Origin: Cyanomargarita calcarea GSE-NOS-MK-12-04C
GTDB lineage: Bacteria > Cyanobacteriota > Cyanobacteriia > Cyanobacteriales > Nostocaceae
Length of the DNA: 64,000 nt
Reading direction: 5' to 3'
NCBI GenBank assembly: GCA_019359595.1
Contig: JAHHGZ010000008.1
Coordinates: 124,001-188,000 of the forward strand
Shown here: positions 17,990 through 25,536 of the stretch, piece after piece
Position numbering within the stretch: the first letter of the stretch is position 1
Layout of the letters: every line of letters begins with the position of its first letter
Notes under the pieces: generated by a model
What the model saw: only the letters and a program-made list of their open reading frames with translations
What the model was told of the DNA's origin: nothing
The model's database searches: none
Program-made: the position numbers and the translations under genes

Positions 17990-19141
17990 ATGCAGCGACG
18001 GTCTTTTTTGCTAGGCACTGGTTCACTCTTCATGGCACAATTGCTGGCTGGCTGTGCCCAAAACAATCAGGGAACCTTTAATGTAGAATTATTGAAAGAT
18101 TCTATCCCCGGTCAGGTTGTAAATCAGTTCCAGAAAGGTTTGCAAGAAAAGGTGCAATTAAAATTTGCCCCAGTTGGACAGTTACTAGATTTATTTCAAC
18201 GCTTGCAAACTTGGCAGCAGAAACCAAAAACAAGCGATGCAAAGGGATGGGGTAGCTTCATACCCTTTATGTCATCAGAAAAATCTGCTGTTGCGGACTT
18301 GGTGACTTTGGGAGATTACTGGATAAAAGCTGCAATTGAGCAGAAACTGATTCAACCAATAGATGTCGCACAGCTAAGTGGGTGGAAAGCTTTACCCAAA
18401 CGCTGGCAAGAATTGGTAACTCGGAATGACTTGGGAGAGGTGGATGCTCAAGGAAAAGTTTGGGCTGCACCTTATCGTTGGGGTGTAACTGCGATCGTTT
18501 ATCGACGGGATCGATTTCAAGAGTTAGGTTGGACTCCAAAAGATTGGGGTGATTTGTGGAAAAGTGAATTACGCGATCGCATTTCTTTATTAGACCAACC
18601 ACGAGAAGTGATTGGTTTAGTTCTAAAGAAATTGGGAAAATCTTACAACACAGAGAATCTAGCCGCTGTTAAAGAGTTAAAAGCGGAACTCCAGAAATTA
18701 AAGCCGCAAGTGAAATTTTACGGTTCCAATCGATATCTAGAACCTTTACTTAATGGAGATACTTGGTTAGCCGTTGGTTGGTCGAGTGATATAATACCAG
18801 CGATTGGGCGTTATCCAGAACTTGCTGCAATTACACCCCAATCGGGAACAGCAGTTTGGGCTGATTCGTGGGTTCACCCTACAAGTAAGAATAAGGAAGA
18901 TTTATTATATAAATGGATTGATTTTTGTTGGCAACCAGATATCGCCAAAGAGATTTCTGTGCTTACCAAAACAAATTCACCAATTCCGGCAAATATTTCC
19001 TCATCGGAGATTCAAGATTCCTTACGAAACCTGTTGCTGAACAATCAAGCAGTTTTTGATAAAAGTGAATTTTTGCTTCCTCTATCAGCATCAGCCATGA
19101 AGCAATATGATAGTTTGTTTGCAGAAATTAAAAATGGTTAG
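17990..19141 (+). CDS. Extracellular solute-binding lipoprotein
   Basis: 383 residues. The N-terminus has twin arginines (MQRRSFLLGTG), a hydrophobic run and a lipobox LAGC at about residues 19-22, so it is probably exported (possibly by Tat) and lipid-anchored. The body resembles family 1/8 periplasmic binding proteins of the polyamine (PotD-like) class: KVWAAPYRWGVTAIVYRRD and WLAVGWSSDIIPA are the expected hinge and ligand-side blocks. No permease or ATPase is nearby, so ligand and transporter are unknown. Followed by an ISAs1 relic. Confidence 0.85.
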   Translation: MQRRSFLLGTGSLFMAQLLAGCAQNNQGTFNVELLKDSIPGQVVNQFQKGLQEKVQLKFAPVGQLLDLFQRLQTWQQKPKTSDAKGWGSFIPFMSSEKSAVADLVTLGDYWIKAAIEQKLIQPIDVAQLSGWKALPKRWQELVTRNDLGEVDAQGKVWAAPYRWGVTAIVYRRDRFQELGWTPKDWGDLWKSELRDRISLLDQPREVIGLVLKKLGKSYNTENLAAVKELKAELQKLKPQVKFYGSNRYLEPLLNGDTWLAVGWSSDIIPAIGRYPELAAITPQSGTAVWADSWVHPTSKNKEDLLYKWIDFCWQPDIAKEISVLTKTNSPIPANISSSEIQDSLRNLLLNNQAVFDKSEFLLPLSASAMKQYDSLFAEIKNG

Positions 19142-19380
19142 TGGTTAGTGCGTTTGGACAGTACCCACACGCTAGGGGCAGGACTGTTTCATTCTAAAAA
19201 GGAAAATAGTAATTGAATGTTATGAGCGCAATGTCGTATTGCTCTAGTCAAGGAATCAAAACCATTATTGCGGAACAAATTAATCACAAAACTGCGAAGA
19301 ACCGAGAAATTAGCAGAGGCATAACCATCAACCATTTGGGCTTGGTCTTCATTAAATACAACATCCTTAACCCAATGTAA

Positions 19381-19488
19381 CTGACATCTTGCACCAATGT
19401 CAGGAAGCCCAGAAATAAATTATCCCTTCGGGACAATTTATTTCTGGGCATTATTTCGGGCTTATTGAGAATGGTGCAAGATATTCAG
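19381..19488. mobile_element. 108-bp MITE-like element with target duplication, family 4
   Basis: Inverted ends CTGACATCTTGCACCA and TGGTGCAAGATATTCAG, an inner hairpin AGAAATAAATT/AATTTATTTCT, and perfect flanking ATGTAA direct repeats at 19375-19380 and 19489-19494. Removing it with one repeat restores the LHWVKD reading of the transposase relic, proving it is an insertion. Confidence 0.9.
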
Positions 19489-19707
19489 ATGTAATCAATT
19501 TTCAACACCCTAGTGTCCACGAATACCTACGGCGAAATCATATGCCTCAAGAGTTATGGAACTGATATAATATGCGGTTTCCTCATAAGGTTTACCTGCT
19601 TTGAGTACCAAAACGTTCGACTTGAACTATACGTTTTAACCCAACCCATTCTGGCGTAATATTATCCAAGTTATCAAATACTGATATTCGACGTTCAGTT
19701 AGGCGAT

Positions 19708-19737
19708 AGCGCAAGCGCTAACAAGGAGTCAGTTCGC
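19708..19737. repeat. 30-bp palindrome-bearing repeat, copy in IS relic
   Basis: Begins AGCGCAAGCGCT and ends GGAGTCAGTTCGC. The same 30 bases, with one change, occur on the minus strand at 36081-36110 inside the M23 peptidase gene. Confidence 0.8.
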
Positions 19738-19871
19738 TAACTGTAGTTTGTGACTGTCGCTTTGATACTTTTACCATCTGTCGCTAGCCATTCAGACTCA
19801 CTCAACTCTACGTATTGATTAGCCCAAGAGTTAAATACTCTAGTTATTTTGAATAGCTACCATAGAATTTC

Positions 19872-21143
19872 ATGAACCCGCCATCTAATTTTCAATACTT
19901 CCAAGGAAATTCGTTCTCAGATCTGTTTGCTCAAGATACAAGAGATGCCCGCTATACCTTTTTGCTAAATTTTCCCGCGACTGCGAGTTGGACAGAGTAT
20001 CCCAATACGAAACACTACTTTATCCAAGACGGCAGGAGCGAAGCAACCAAAAAATCATTTAACACTCTTTGTCAGAAGTCACCCTGGAAAAATTTAGCGA
20101 TGTTAGGAGATGCGCTATCGGGCATCGTAATTTCTCCGGTACAATCGGTGTTGCTTAATTACTGGCGAGAGCATTTTGGCTTCTGTTATTCCAATTTTGA
20201 AACGATTCACAGCTCGGTGTATTTGGATGAACTTAACCAAAACACTTCATTTGATCGGATTATTACACTGTTTCCGTTTGATCATCTTAAACCTGAAAAA
20301 CACGCTGTTAATCCAGATATTCATTACCACTTACTGAGCAAAGTAACACTTGCGGAACTGGGGGTGCAATGTCCGAAATATCAAAGTTATAATTTAGACC
20401 AAACTTGCTTAGATGATATTCAGCTACCCCAGTTTCCTTATGTGATCAAAACATCTCATGGAGCTAGTGGCGAAGGCACATACATTATCAGAAGCGCCAA
20501 TGACCTTAATTTTTGCCAATCGGAACTCAGAAAGTATTTGGATATTAAGTTGTTAAAGGAAATTATTGTCTCGGAATTTATCAAGAATACGGTGCAGAAT
20601 TACTGTGTTCAATTCTATCTCAACAAAGCTGGAGAAATTACGCTCATTGGAACGACGAGCCAACAGGTTAATGCAAAAGGCAATTATTTAGGTGGTCTGA
20701 TTGATTACTGCAACACCGACATGAGTAAGTTCTATAAAATGATCGCTGCGATCGCTCAGTATGCTCATCACCAAGGCTACTTCGGTATAATCGGTTTTGA
20801 CGTGCTCGAAGATCGAGACGAACAGCTTTATGTGATCGACGCTAATTTCCGGGTCAATGGCTCAACACCGCTCTGTTTGCAGCGGCATACTTTATTAAAG
20901 CTGGGGAAAACTGTAGCAAAATACTTCACCGATTATTGGATTGATGGAACTTTAGATTCAGTTTTAGTTGCTTTCAAAGCAGAACTTGATCGCAAAGCTT
21001 TGATTATTCTGTCTGCCTTAGAAAAAGTCAAAGACGGCAAAATATATACCGAAATTTACGGCATCATAGCTGGAGAAACATTCGACGAATTGCACCATAT
21101 TGAAGGCAATTTACAGCGTAAGGGATTACATTTTATCAGTTAA
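19872..21143 (+). CDS. ATP-grasp domain protein, unknown substrate
   Basis: 423 residues. The ATP-grasp core shows PYVIKTSHGASGEGTYII (about residues 192-209, lysine and glycine-rich loop for ATP) and GFDVLEDRDEQLYVIDANFR followed by VNGSTP (about 310-335, acidic and Asn metal ligands). The first 150 residues would form a family-specific pre-ATP-grasp domain. Such enzymes join a carboxylate to an amine or thiol via an acyl phosphate, for example in peptide or natural-product synthesis. No biosynthetic partner lies beside it. It starts about 14 bases from a decayed transposase, so its original upstream region has been replaced and it may have arrived by transfer. Substrate not predictable. Confidence 0.8.
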   Translation: MNPPSNFQYFQGNSFSDLFAQDTRDARYTFLLNFPATASWTEYPNTKHYFIQDGRSEATKKSFNTLCQKSPWKNLAMLGDALSGIVISPVQSVLLNYWREHFGFCYSNFETIHSSVYLDELNQNTSFDRIITLFPFDHLKPEKHAVNPDIHYHLLSKVTLAELGVQCPKYQSYNLDQTCLDDIQLPQFPYVIKTSHGASGEGTYIIRSANDLNFCQSELRKYLDIKLLKEIIVSEFIKNTVQNYCVQFYLNKAGEITLIGTTSQQVNAKGNYLGGLIDYCNTDMSKFYKMIAAIAQYAHHQGYFGIIGFDVLEDRDEQLYVIDANFRVNGSTPLCLQRHTLLKLGKTVAKYFTDYWIDGTLDSVLVAFKAELDRKALIILSALEKVKDGKIYTEIYGIIAGETFDELHHIEGNLQRKGLHFIS

Positions 21144-21271
21144 ATTCCCTCAATATAGTCATGCCAACGATTTGCGCCATCTCAAATCATTGGCATGGAT
21201 GGTGAGTGCATGACTCTCGCTTTGGACAACTAAGTCTACCTGCATGGGCTAACAACCAACAACCAACATTT

Positions 21272-21778
21272 TTATAAACTTCGAGGCAAACCTATTTGAT
21301 TCTGAGAATTCATGTTGATATTACATAAAGTTTGACTGGTAGCAAAGTTACAAGTGTAGGTAGCTAAAGGTTCTTCTTGATAATTAAAAACCCGGACGTT
21401 ATAACCCTGGTTGCGTGCTACAGTCCCTAAGGCATTGACGAAATGGTAACGTTCTAGATAGTCTAATAAACTCCAAATTTGCTGATTTACTACTAAGTCT
21501 ATTCGCTTAGGTTCTTTATCGGAAGCTGAATATACTATCCAGTTATCTAAAAGTTTGTTTTCAGAATTTTCTTTTGCCCACCACAAACTAGGAACGCTCA
21601 ATTGCGCTTGGTTGATAGTGTCGGCTGTAATCACCGAACCTTTGGGGTTAGTTAATAAATCTAGTTCTACAGGTGCTTTAGAAGCTACTGGTACTGGGGC
21701 TGTTTGTGCAACTGAGGGGTGAAATGCTAGGAGGGATGCGGTGAGACTGATACTCAAGATGAATGCAAGCTGGCGCAT
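21272..21778 (-). CDS. Exported hypothetical protein (168 aa)
   Basis: A clear signal peptide is present: MRQLAFILSISLTASLLAF then a likely cleavage after SVAQ or AQT at about residue 24-26. The mature part is about 143 residues with a WWAKE motif, a helix-rich centre (LVVNQQIWSLLDYLERYHFVN) and two cysteines (YTCNF, TLCNI) that could pair in the periplasm. I do not recognise the family; similar proteins appear to be limited to cyanobacteria. ATG start, no operon partner. Confidence 0.75.
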   Translation of the reverse strand: MRQLAFILSISLTASLLAFHPSVAQTAPVPVASKAPVELDLLTNPKGSVITADTINQAQLSVPSLWWAKENSENKLLDNWIVYSASDKEPKRIDLVVNQQIWSLLDYLERYHFVNALGTVARNQGYNVRVFNYQEEPLATYTCNFATSQTLCNINMNSQNQIGLPRSL

Positions 21779-22074
21779 AGCTTAACAAATTTAGGTTGTC
21801 TGGTCGCCTAATTTATATATTGACAATAATTTTATTGCCAAGTACCAATGACTTCCTATTTGAGGTGAAAGTTTCCTATCTGACCGGAATGCAACTCTAG
21901 AAAATAATGTCAAAATCATCACCGTTATTACCCAGCAAATCGATTAATCTCCTTACCCGCTCTTAGACTATAAGTCCCTGTCTAACAGCGTAAGTCCATT
22001 TTAATGGACTAGGAATAATGCTTTGATTTCGTCGTATTTTTCATAACTTAATAAAATTATAAGTCCAAGTGGCT

Positions 22075-23019
22075 TCAATTAGAAATATGCAATACGGCTT
22101 TACCAACAAACTGTCTATCAGTAAGCTGTTGGGCAATTTCTGCTACTTGCGTCCAGGGTGCTTCTAAATCAATATGCGGACGCAAAGACCCTTCTGCAAC
22201 GAGGTTTACTAACTTTTTTAGTCCAAAAGATGCAGGTTGTTTTTCTAATTCGTGGAAGAGGATGAAGCCATATAAACTTAAACCACCTTTGCCGTAGAAG
22301 CGTGAGGCATTAAATGTAATTTCTGCGCCGGAAGTTGTACCGAAAATTACACAGGTACCATCTTTTGCTAATAAATTCAATGCAGTAGTGAGGGTATTTC
22401 CGCCCACTGAGTCTAATATCAAATCGTATTCATATTGGGCTGCTGCTGAAATATCATCTCCTACTACCACTTCTTCTGCACCGGCGGCTTTGACAAAATC
22501 TATTAATTCAAGACGACGAATATGCGCTATCACTTTTGCTCCAGCATGATGCGCTAGTTGGCAAGCTGCATGACCAACTCCACCGGATGCGCCAGTAATT
22601 AGTATCGATTTACCCAATAACAATCCGCCTCGTTCTAAAGCTAGTAGTGCTGTTAAGCCTGCTACAGGTAACGTTGAAGCAATCGCAAAAGATACTGAAT
22701 CAGGTATTTCTGCAAGGGAATGGGTCGGAACACAGACTAGTTCCGCCCAAGCCCCAGATGAAAGAAAACCGACTACTCGCGTTCCTGTGGGGAATCCCGA
22801 ACCGTCTGCTGCTGCTGTTTCGATAACTCCTGCTAAATCCCAACCAGGACGCCAACCAGCATCCGCGCTGAGTGAGCGTCTAACTTCTCCTCGGTTGAGA
22901 GAAAGGGCTGAAACTCTCACTACTGCTTGTTGTGGTTGTGGTATGGGGTGTGGGACTTCCTGGAGTGTTAAACGTCCTGGGACTGTCGGGTCAACTACGA
23001 CCGCACGTATCGTGTTCAT
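22075..23019 (-). CDS. Zinc-type alcohol dehydrogenase / quinone oxidoreductase-like
   Basis: 314-residue medium-chain reductase. N-terminal GroES-like part (RVSALSLNRGEVRRSL) and a nucleotide-binding part with GASGGVGHAACQLAHHAGA (about residues 143-161, AxxGxxG for NADPH). Cysteine ligands of a structural zinc are absent, which points to the quinone-oxidoreductase (QOR-like) branch that reduces quinones or activated alkenes with NADPH. DSVGGNTLTTAL is the usual block after the coenzyme domain. ATG start. Physiological substrate is open. Confidence 0.88.
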   Translation of the reverse strand: MNTIRAVVVDPTVPGRLTLQEVPHPIPQPQQAVVRVSALSLNRGEVRRSLSADAGWRPGWDLAGVIETAAADGSGFPTGTRVVGFLSSGAWAELVCVPTHSLAEIPDSVSFAIASTLPVAGLTALLALERGGLLLGKSILITGASGGVGHAACQLAHHAGAKVIAHIRRLELIDFVKAAGAEEVVVGDDISAAAQYEYDLILDSVGGNTLTTALNLLAKDGTCVIFGTTSGAEITFNASRFYGKGGLSLYGFILFHELEKQPASFGLKKLVNLVAEGSLRPHIDLEAPWTQVAEIAQQLTDRQFVGKAVLHISN

Positions 23020-23114
23020 CCGGAATTCGCTTTTTGTTATTTATATCACAAGAACAGAATCCGTTGGCGTCGCTTTAATATATATGAACGCAGAAGGACG
23101 GAGAGTTTTTGGAA

Positions 23115-23333
23115 TTAGAGGGGAGATTTTTCGAGTATTTTTTTTAATTTTAAGTATGCTTGTTCTGGGCTGAGGGCTTCTGACTGTTTTTCATTGGGGA
23201 TGTAGAATTCCCAACTATCAGGGAAGTGATGCACAACAAAGCTGGCGATCAGTCCTAATTTCAAAGCTTTTCTGCCTAAGCCTTCTGCTTGTTCTGCTAA
23301 GGAAATTTCATTATTAAACTGGTAGGAACTCAT
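23115..23333 (-). CDS. Small hypothetical protein (72 aa)
   Basis: 72 residues, soluble, with ISLAEQAEGLGRKALKLGLI near the start, a central FVVHHFPDSWEFYIPNE and an amphipathic C-terminal helix SPEQAYLKLKKILEKS. The sequence is well composed for a folded small protein and its stop lies 95 bases downstream of the start of the reductase gene on the same strand, so it could precede that gene in one transcript. No family recognised. Confidence 0.6.
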   Translation of the reverse strand: MSSYQFNNEISLAEQAEGLGRKALKLGLIASFVVHHFPDSWEFYIPNEKQSEALSPEQAYLKLKKILEKSPL

Positions 23334-23473
23334 ATTGCTGCCGGTTTGGAGGGGTAAAATTGCTCCCTATGCGATCGCTAGTTTACGATATTTCCGTACC
23401 CAAATATTTAGCTTCTAGATTTTTATTTCTGACCGCAGCGAATCGCCGATTCCTTAGAGGGATCGGCTATAGT

Positions 23474-23569
23474 TGAAGAAGGAAGAAGGAAGAAGGAAGA
23501 AGGAAGAAGGAAGAAGGAAGAAGGAAGAAGGAAGAAGGAAGAAGGAAGAAGGAAGAAGGAAGAAGGAAG
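23474..23569 (+). repeat. GAAGGAA heptamer tract with composite-repeat copy F
   Basis: About 13 near-perfect heptamers, followed by a degenerate composite repeat (CATCTCAAAACGAGCGAC at about 23594, then GTCGGGGTATTAAACCCC at about 23621). The remaining gap 23334-23877 holds nothing else I can support; an 88-codon minus frame over it overlaps the repeat and is probably chance. Confidence 0.88.
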
Positions 23570-23877
23570 CTTCCATTCCTCAAAGCTGCCGCCCCATCTC
23601 AAAACGAGCGACGTCTACAGGTCGGGGTATTAAACCCCCTACTTGCGGATAAATTAAATATTTGGCGGATATTTGGCGGACAAGAGCAAGTATGTGCAGC
23701 TTGTAGTGAGGTGACAAGAATTGCTGTTGTCTTTTGCGAAGCGGTTTATGGACACTCATTATGAGTAGGGAAGCTTGGTCTAGTTTGAAAGTGCTGATAT
23801 GTAAGTCATGCTCATAGATAATTGTAAATATTGTTAAATACTCCACACACCATCTTTTCAGCTATCAAACAGCAAGA

Positions 23878-24822
23878 CTAACAATTTGGCTTTTCAATCA
23901 AAGCCTGGAAGCGTTGGTCGTAGCGGATTTTGTCGAAATCGGAGCTAGTCTTTACTTGCGTGAGGTATTTTTTTGGACTCAAACAAATTGCTTGTTGCAA
24001 ATTCTCAATTGCTGCGCCGATGTTATTTTCCAAGGCATAACAGCGAGAAATATTATACCAGATGATGTCATCTTTTGGTTGCAACTGTTTTGCTTGATTG
24101 TAATTTGCGATCGCCTCTTCGTAAGAGAGTAATTTTTCACAAGCGATACCCCGGTTTAACCAAGCTTTGTAGTAATCTGGTTTGACTGCCAAGGCACGGT
24201 CGTAGCTAGCGATCGCCTTTGTATAACGTCCCCAGTCAGTAAAATTCATGCCTCGGTTATGCCAAGCCATCACGTCGTCGGGATTGAATTCGATTGCGCG
24301 ATCGTAGCTATTGAGTGCTTGCAAGTGAGACCCTAGCTGTCTATAGGCATTGCCTCTATTGTTCCACGCCCAATAAGCATCTGGCTGTAACTTCAAAGTC
24401 CGGTCAAAACTGTCGATTGCTTTTTCATACAACCCGCAATCGCACAAGGTAATACCCCGATTGTGCCATGCAGTAGCGGCATCGGGATTAAACTCAATGG
24501 CACGGTCAAAACTATTGAGTGCTTCCAGGTAGCGTTCTAACTTACCTAAAGCGATCGCCCGGTTGTGCCAAACCCAGCAAGCATCTGATTGTAATTTTAG
24601 AGTCTCGTCAAAAACAGCGATCGCTTTGAGGTGATGGCCCAAAGAACCCAATGCAAAGCCTTTTTGGGATAAAGCTTCGGGATAGTCTGGTTTACATTGG
24701 AGTGCCTTGTCAAAACTAGCGATCGCGGCTTCAAACTTTTCTGCTTTGTTCCGGCGTAATCCTTGCTGGAAATAAAATTCTGCTTCCAGGTTTAGAGTCA
24801 GCTTGAAAGAGTTTGGCATCAT
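23878..24822 (-). CDS. TPR-repeat protein (eight repeats)
   Basis: 314 residues made almost wholly of eight tetratricopeptide repeats of 34 residues from about residue 11 to 290, each ending with a pattern such as AWHNRG...YEKAIDSFDRTLKLQPDA. The terminal segment DKIRYDQRFQALIEK looks like a capping helix found in similar cyanobacterial proteins. No signal peptide or catalytic domain, so it is a cytoplasmic protein-binding scaffold. The repeats at DNA level carry several GCGATCGC sites. Partner unknown. ATG start, second ATG follows directly. Confidence 0.92.
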   Translation of the reverse strand: MMPNSFKLTLNLEAEFYFQQGLRRNKAEKFEAAIASFDKALQCKPDYPEALSQKGFALGSLGHHLKAIAVFDETLKLQSDACWVWHNRAIALGKLERYLEALNSFDRAIEFNPDAATAWHNRGITLCDCGLYEKAIDSFDRTLKLQPDAYWAWNNRGNAYRQLGSHLQALNSYDRAIEFNPDDVMAWHNRGMNFTDWGRYTKAIASYDRALAVKPDYYKAWLNRGIACEKLLSYEEAIANYNQAKQLQPKDDIIWYNISRCYALENNIGAAIENLQQAICLSPKKYLTQVKTSSDFDKIRYDQRFQALIEKPNC

Positions 24823-25536
24823 ACCTTAGGATGATTTTTTATTTCAGATTTTTAAAACAATAACATAACTTCACAACCATATTAGCGATCGCGAATCAAC
24901 TTTTTTTCTAAAAATGCCGATTAAATTGCAAAAAACGCATCATTTTTTTGTCATATTTAATACTTGGTATGTTTAGCTACTTAAAAAAAACACTCTACTT
25001 GAATAACAAAAAAAGTTCTGATTTTACCCCAAAGTCCTCTCCGTGTAAGCGATTGGATGAAATAAAAGACTAAAATCTTCCTCAGTGATCCACTTGAAAG
25101 AGGGCGTAAGAAGTAGCGATATACGAAATGTATAATAATTTATTTCGCATCTAACTATAGATAGATTATTGCAAATTACGCATCCTTGAGTTGGATACCT
25201 TATGTCTTGCAACTGTACATATAAATTAGTACTTTTGGTTATTAAGTGCCTAATAGAACATAAATATTACTAATAGTCCTCTGAAGAGGACTTTGGCTAT
25301 GAGACAGGGATTTTGAATCCCTGGCGGACAGGAGCGCAGTCAAGCTATAAATACTTAGTGATTTTTGTGTTTAGCTGTTAGAAATTTCACTTACACAAGT
25401 ATGGCGGGAAAGATACCCACGCCACAAGACTTTGATAAAATTTAGATATGCAAACTAGATGTAGAACAGCTTAACGATATTGAGAAAGAGCAAGAAGTGA
25501 GATAGCTACAAACCATATTTTTTCCGACTCCCATTC
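24823..25536. other. 714-bp gap with hairpins and a possible gene relic
   Basis: A short hairpin AGTCCTCTgaAGAGGACT lies at 25277-25294, followed by ACAGGGATTTTGAATCCCTG (25302-25321), another stem. Similar AGTCCTCT hairpin at 58627-58648. At 25401-25505 a frame reads MAGKIPTPQDFDKI, stop, CKLDVEQLNDIEKEQEVR; this may be the remains of a small gene. No intact gene seen. Confidence 0.45.

Larger units (their letters stand above)
19189..19858 (-). pseudogene. Decayed ISAs1-family transposase
   Basis: Minus-strand pieces match the ISAs1 transposase in order: NSWANQYVELSESEWLATDG with KSIKATVTNYS, then RRISVFDNLDNITPEW and KRIVQVERFGTQ, then a shifted frame with ETAYYISS and GIRGH, then LHWVKDVVFNEDQAQM, ending NIQLLFSFLE and TGA at 19189-19191. 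The stretch between NYS and RRISVF, about 150 residues in this family, is missing and a 30-base palindrome-like repeat (19708-19737) sits at the joint. In-frame stops replace W and R in the GHWGVENRLHW motif, and a 108-base mini-element splits that motif. Clearly non-functional. Its far end lies about 14 bases from the start of the ATP-grasp gene. Confidence 0.88.

Noticed and set aside
23580-23846. 88-codon minus frame before the TPR gene
   Set aside because: Begins inside the gap and ends in a composite repeat; no ribosome site or family pattern.
25302-25321. Possible tRNA because of GATTTTGAATCCCTG
   Set aside because: Only a short stem; no acceptor stem, anticodon arm or other arms can be built. 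No tRNA was recognised anywhere in the window.
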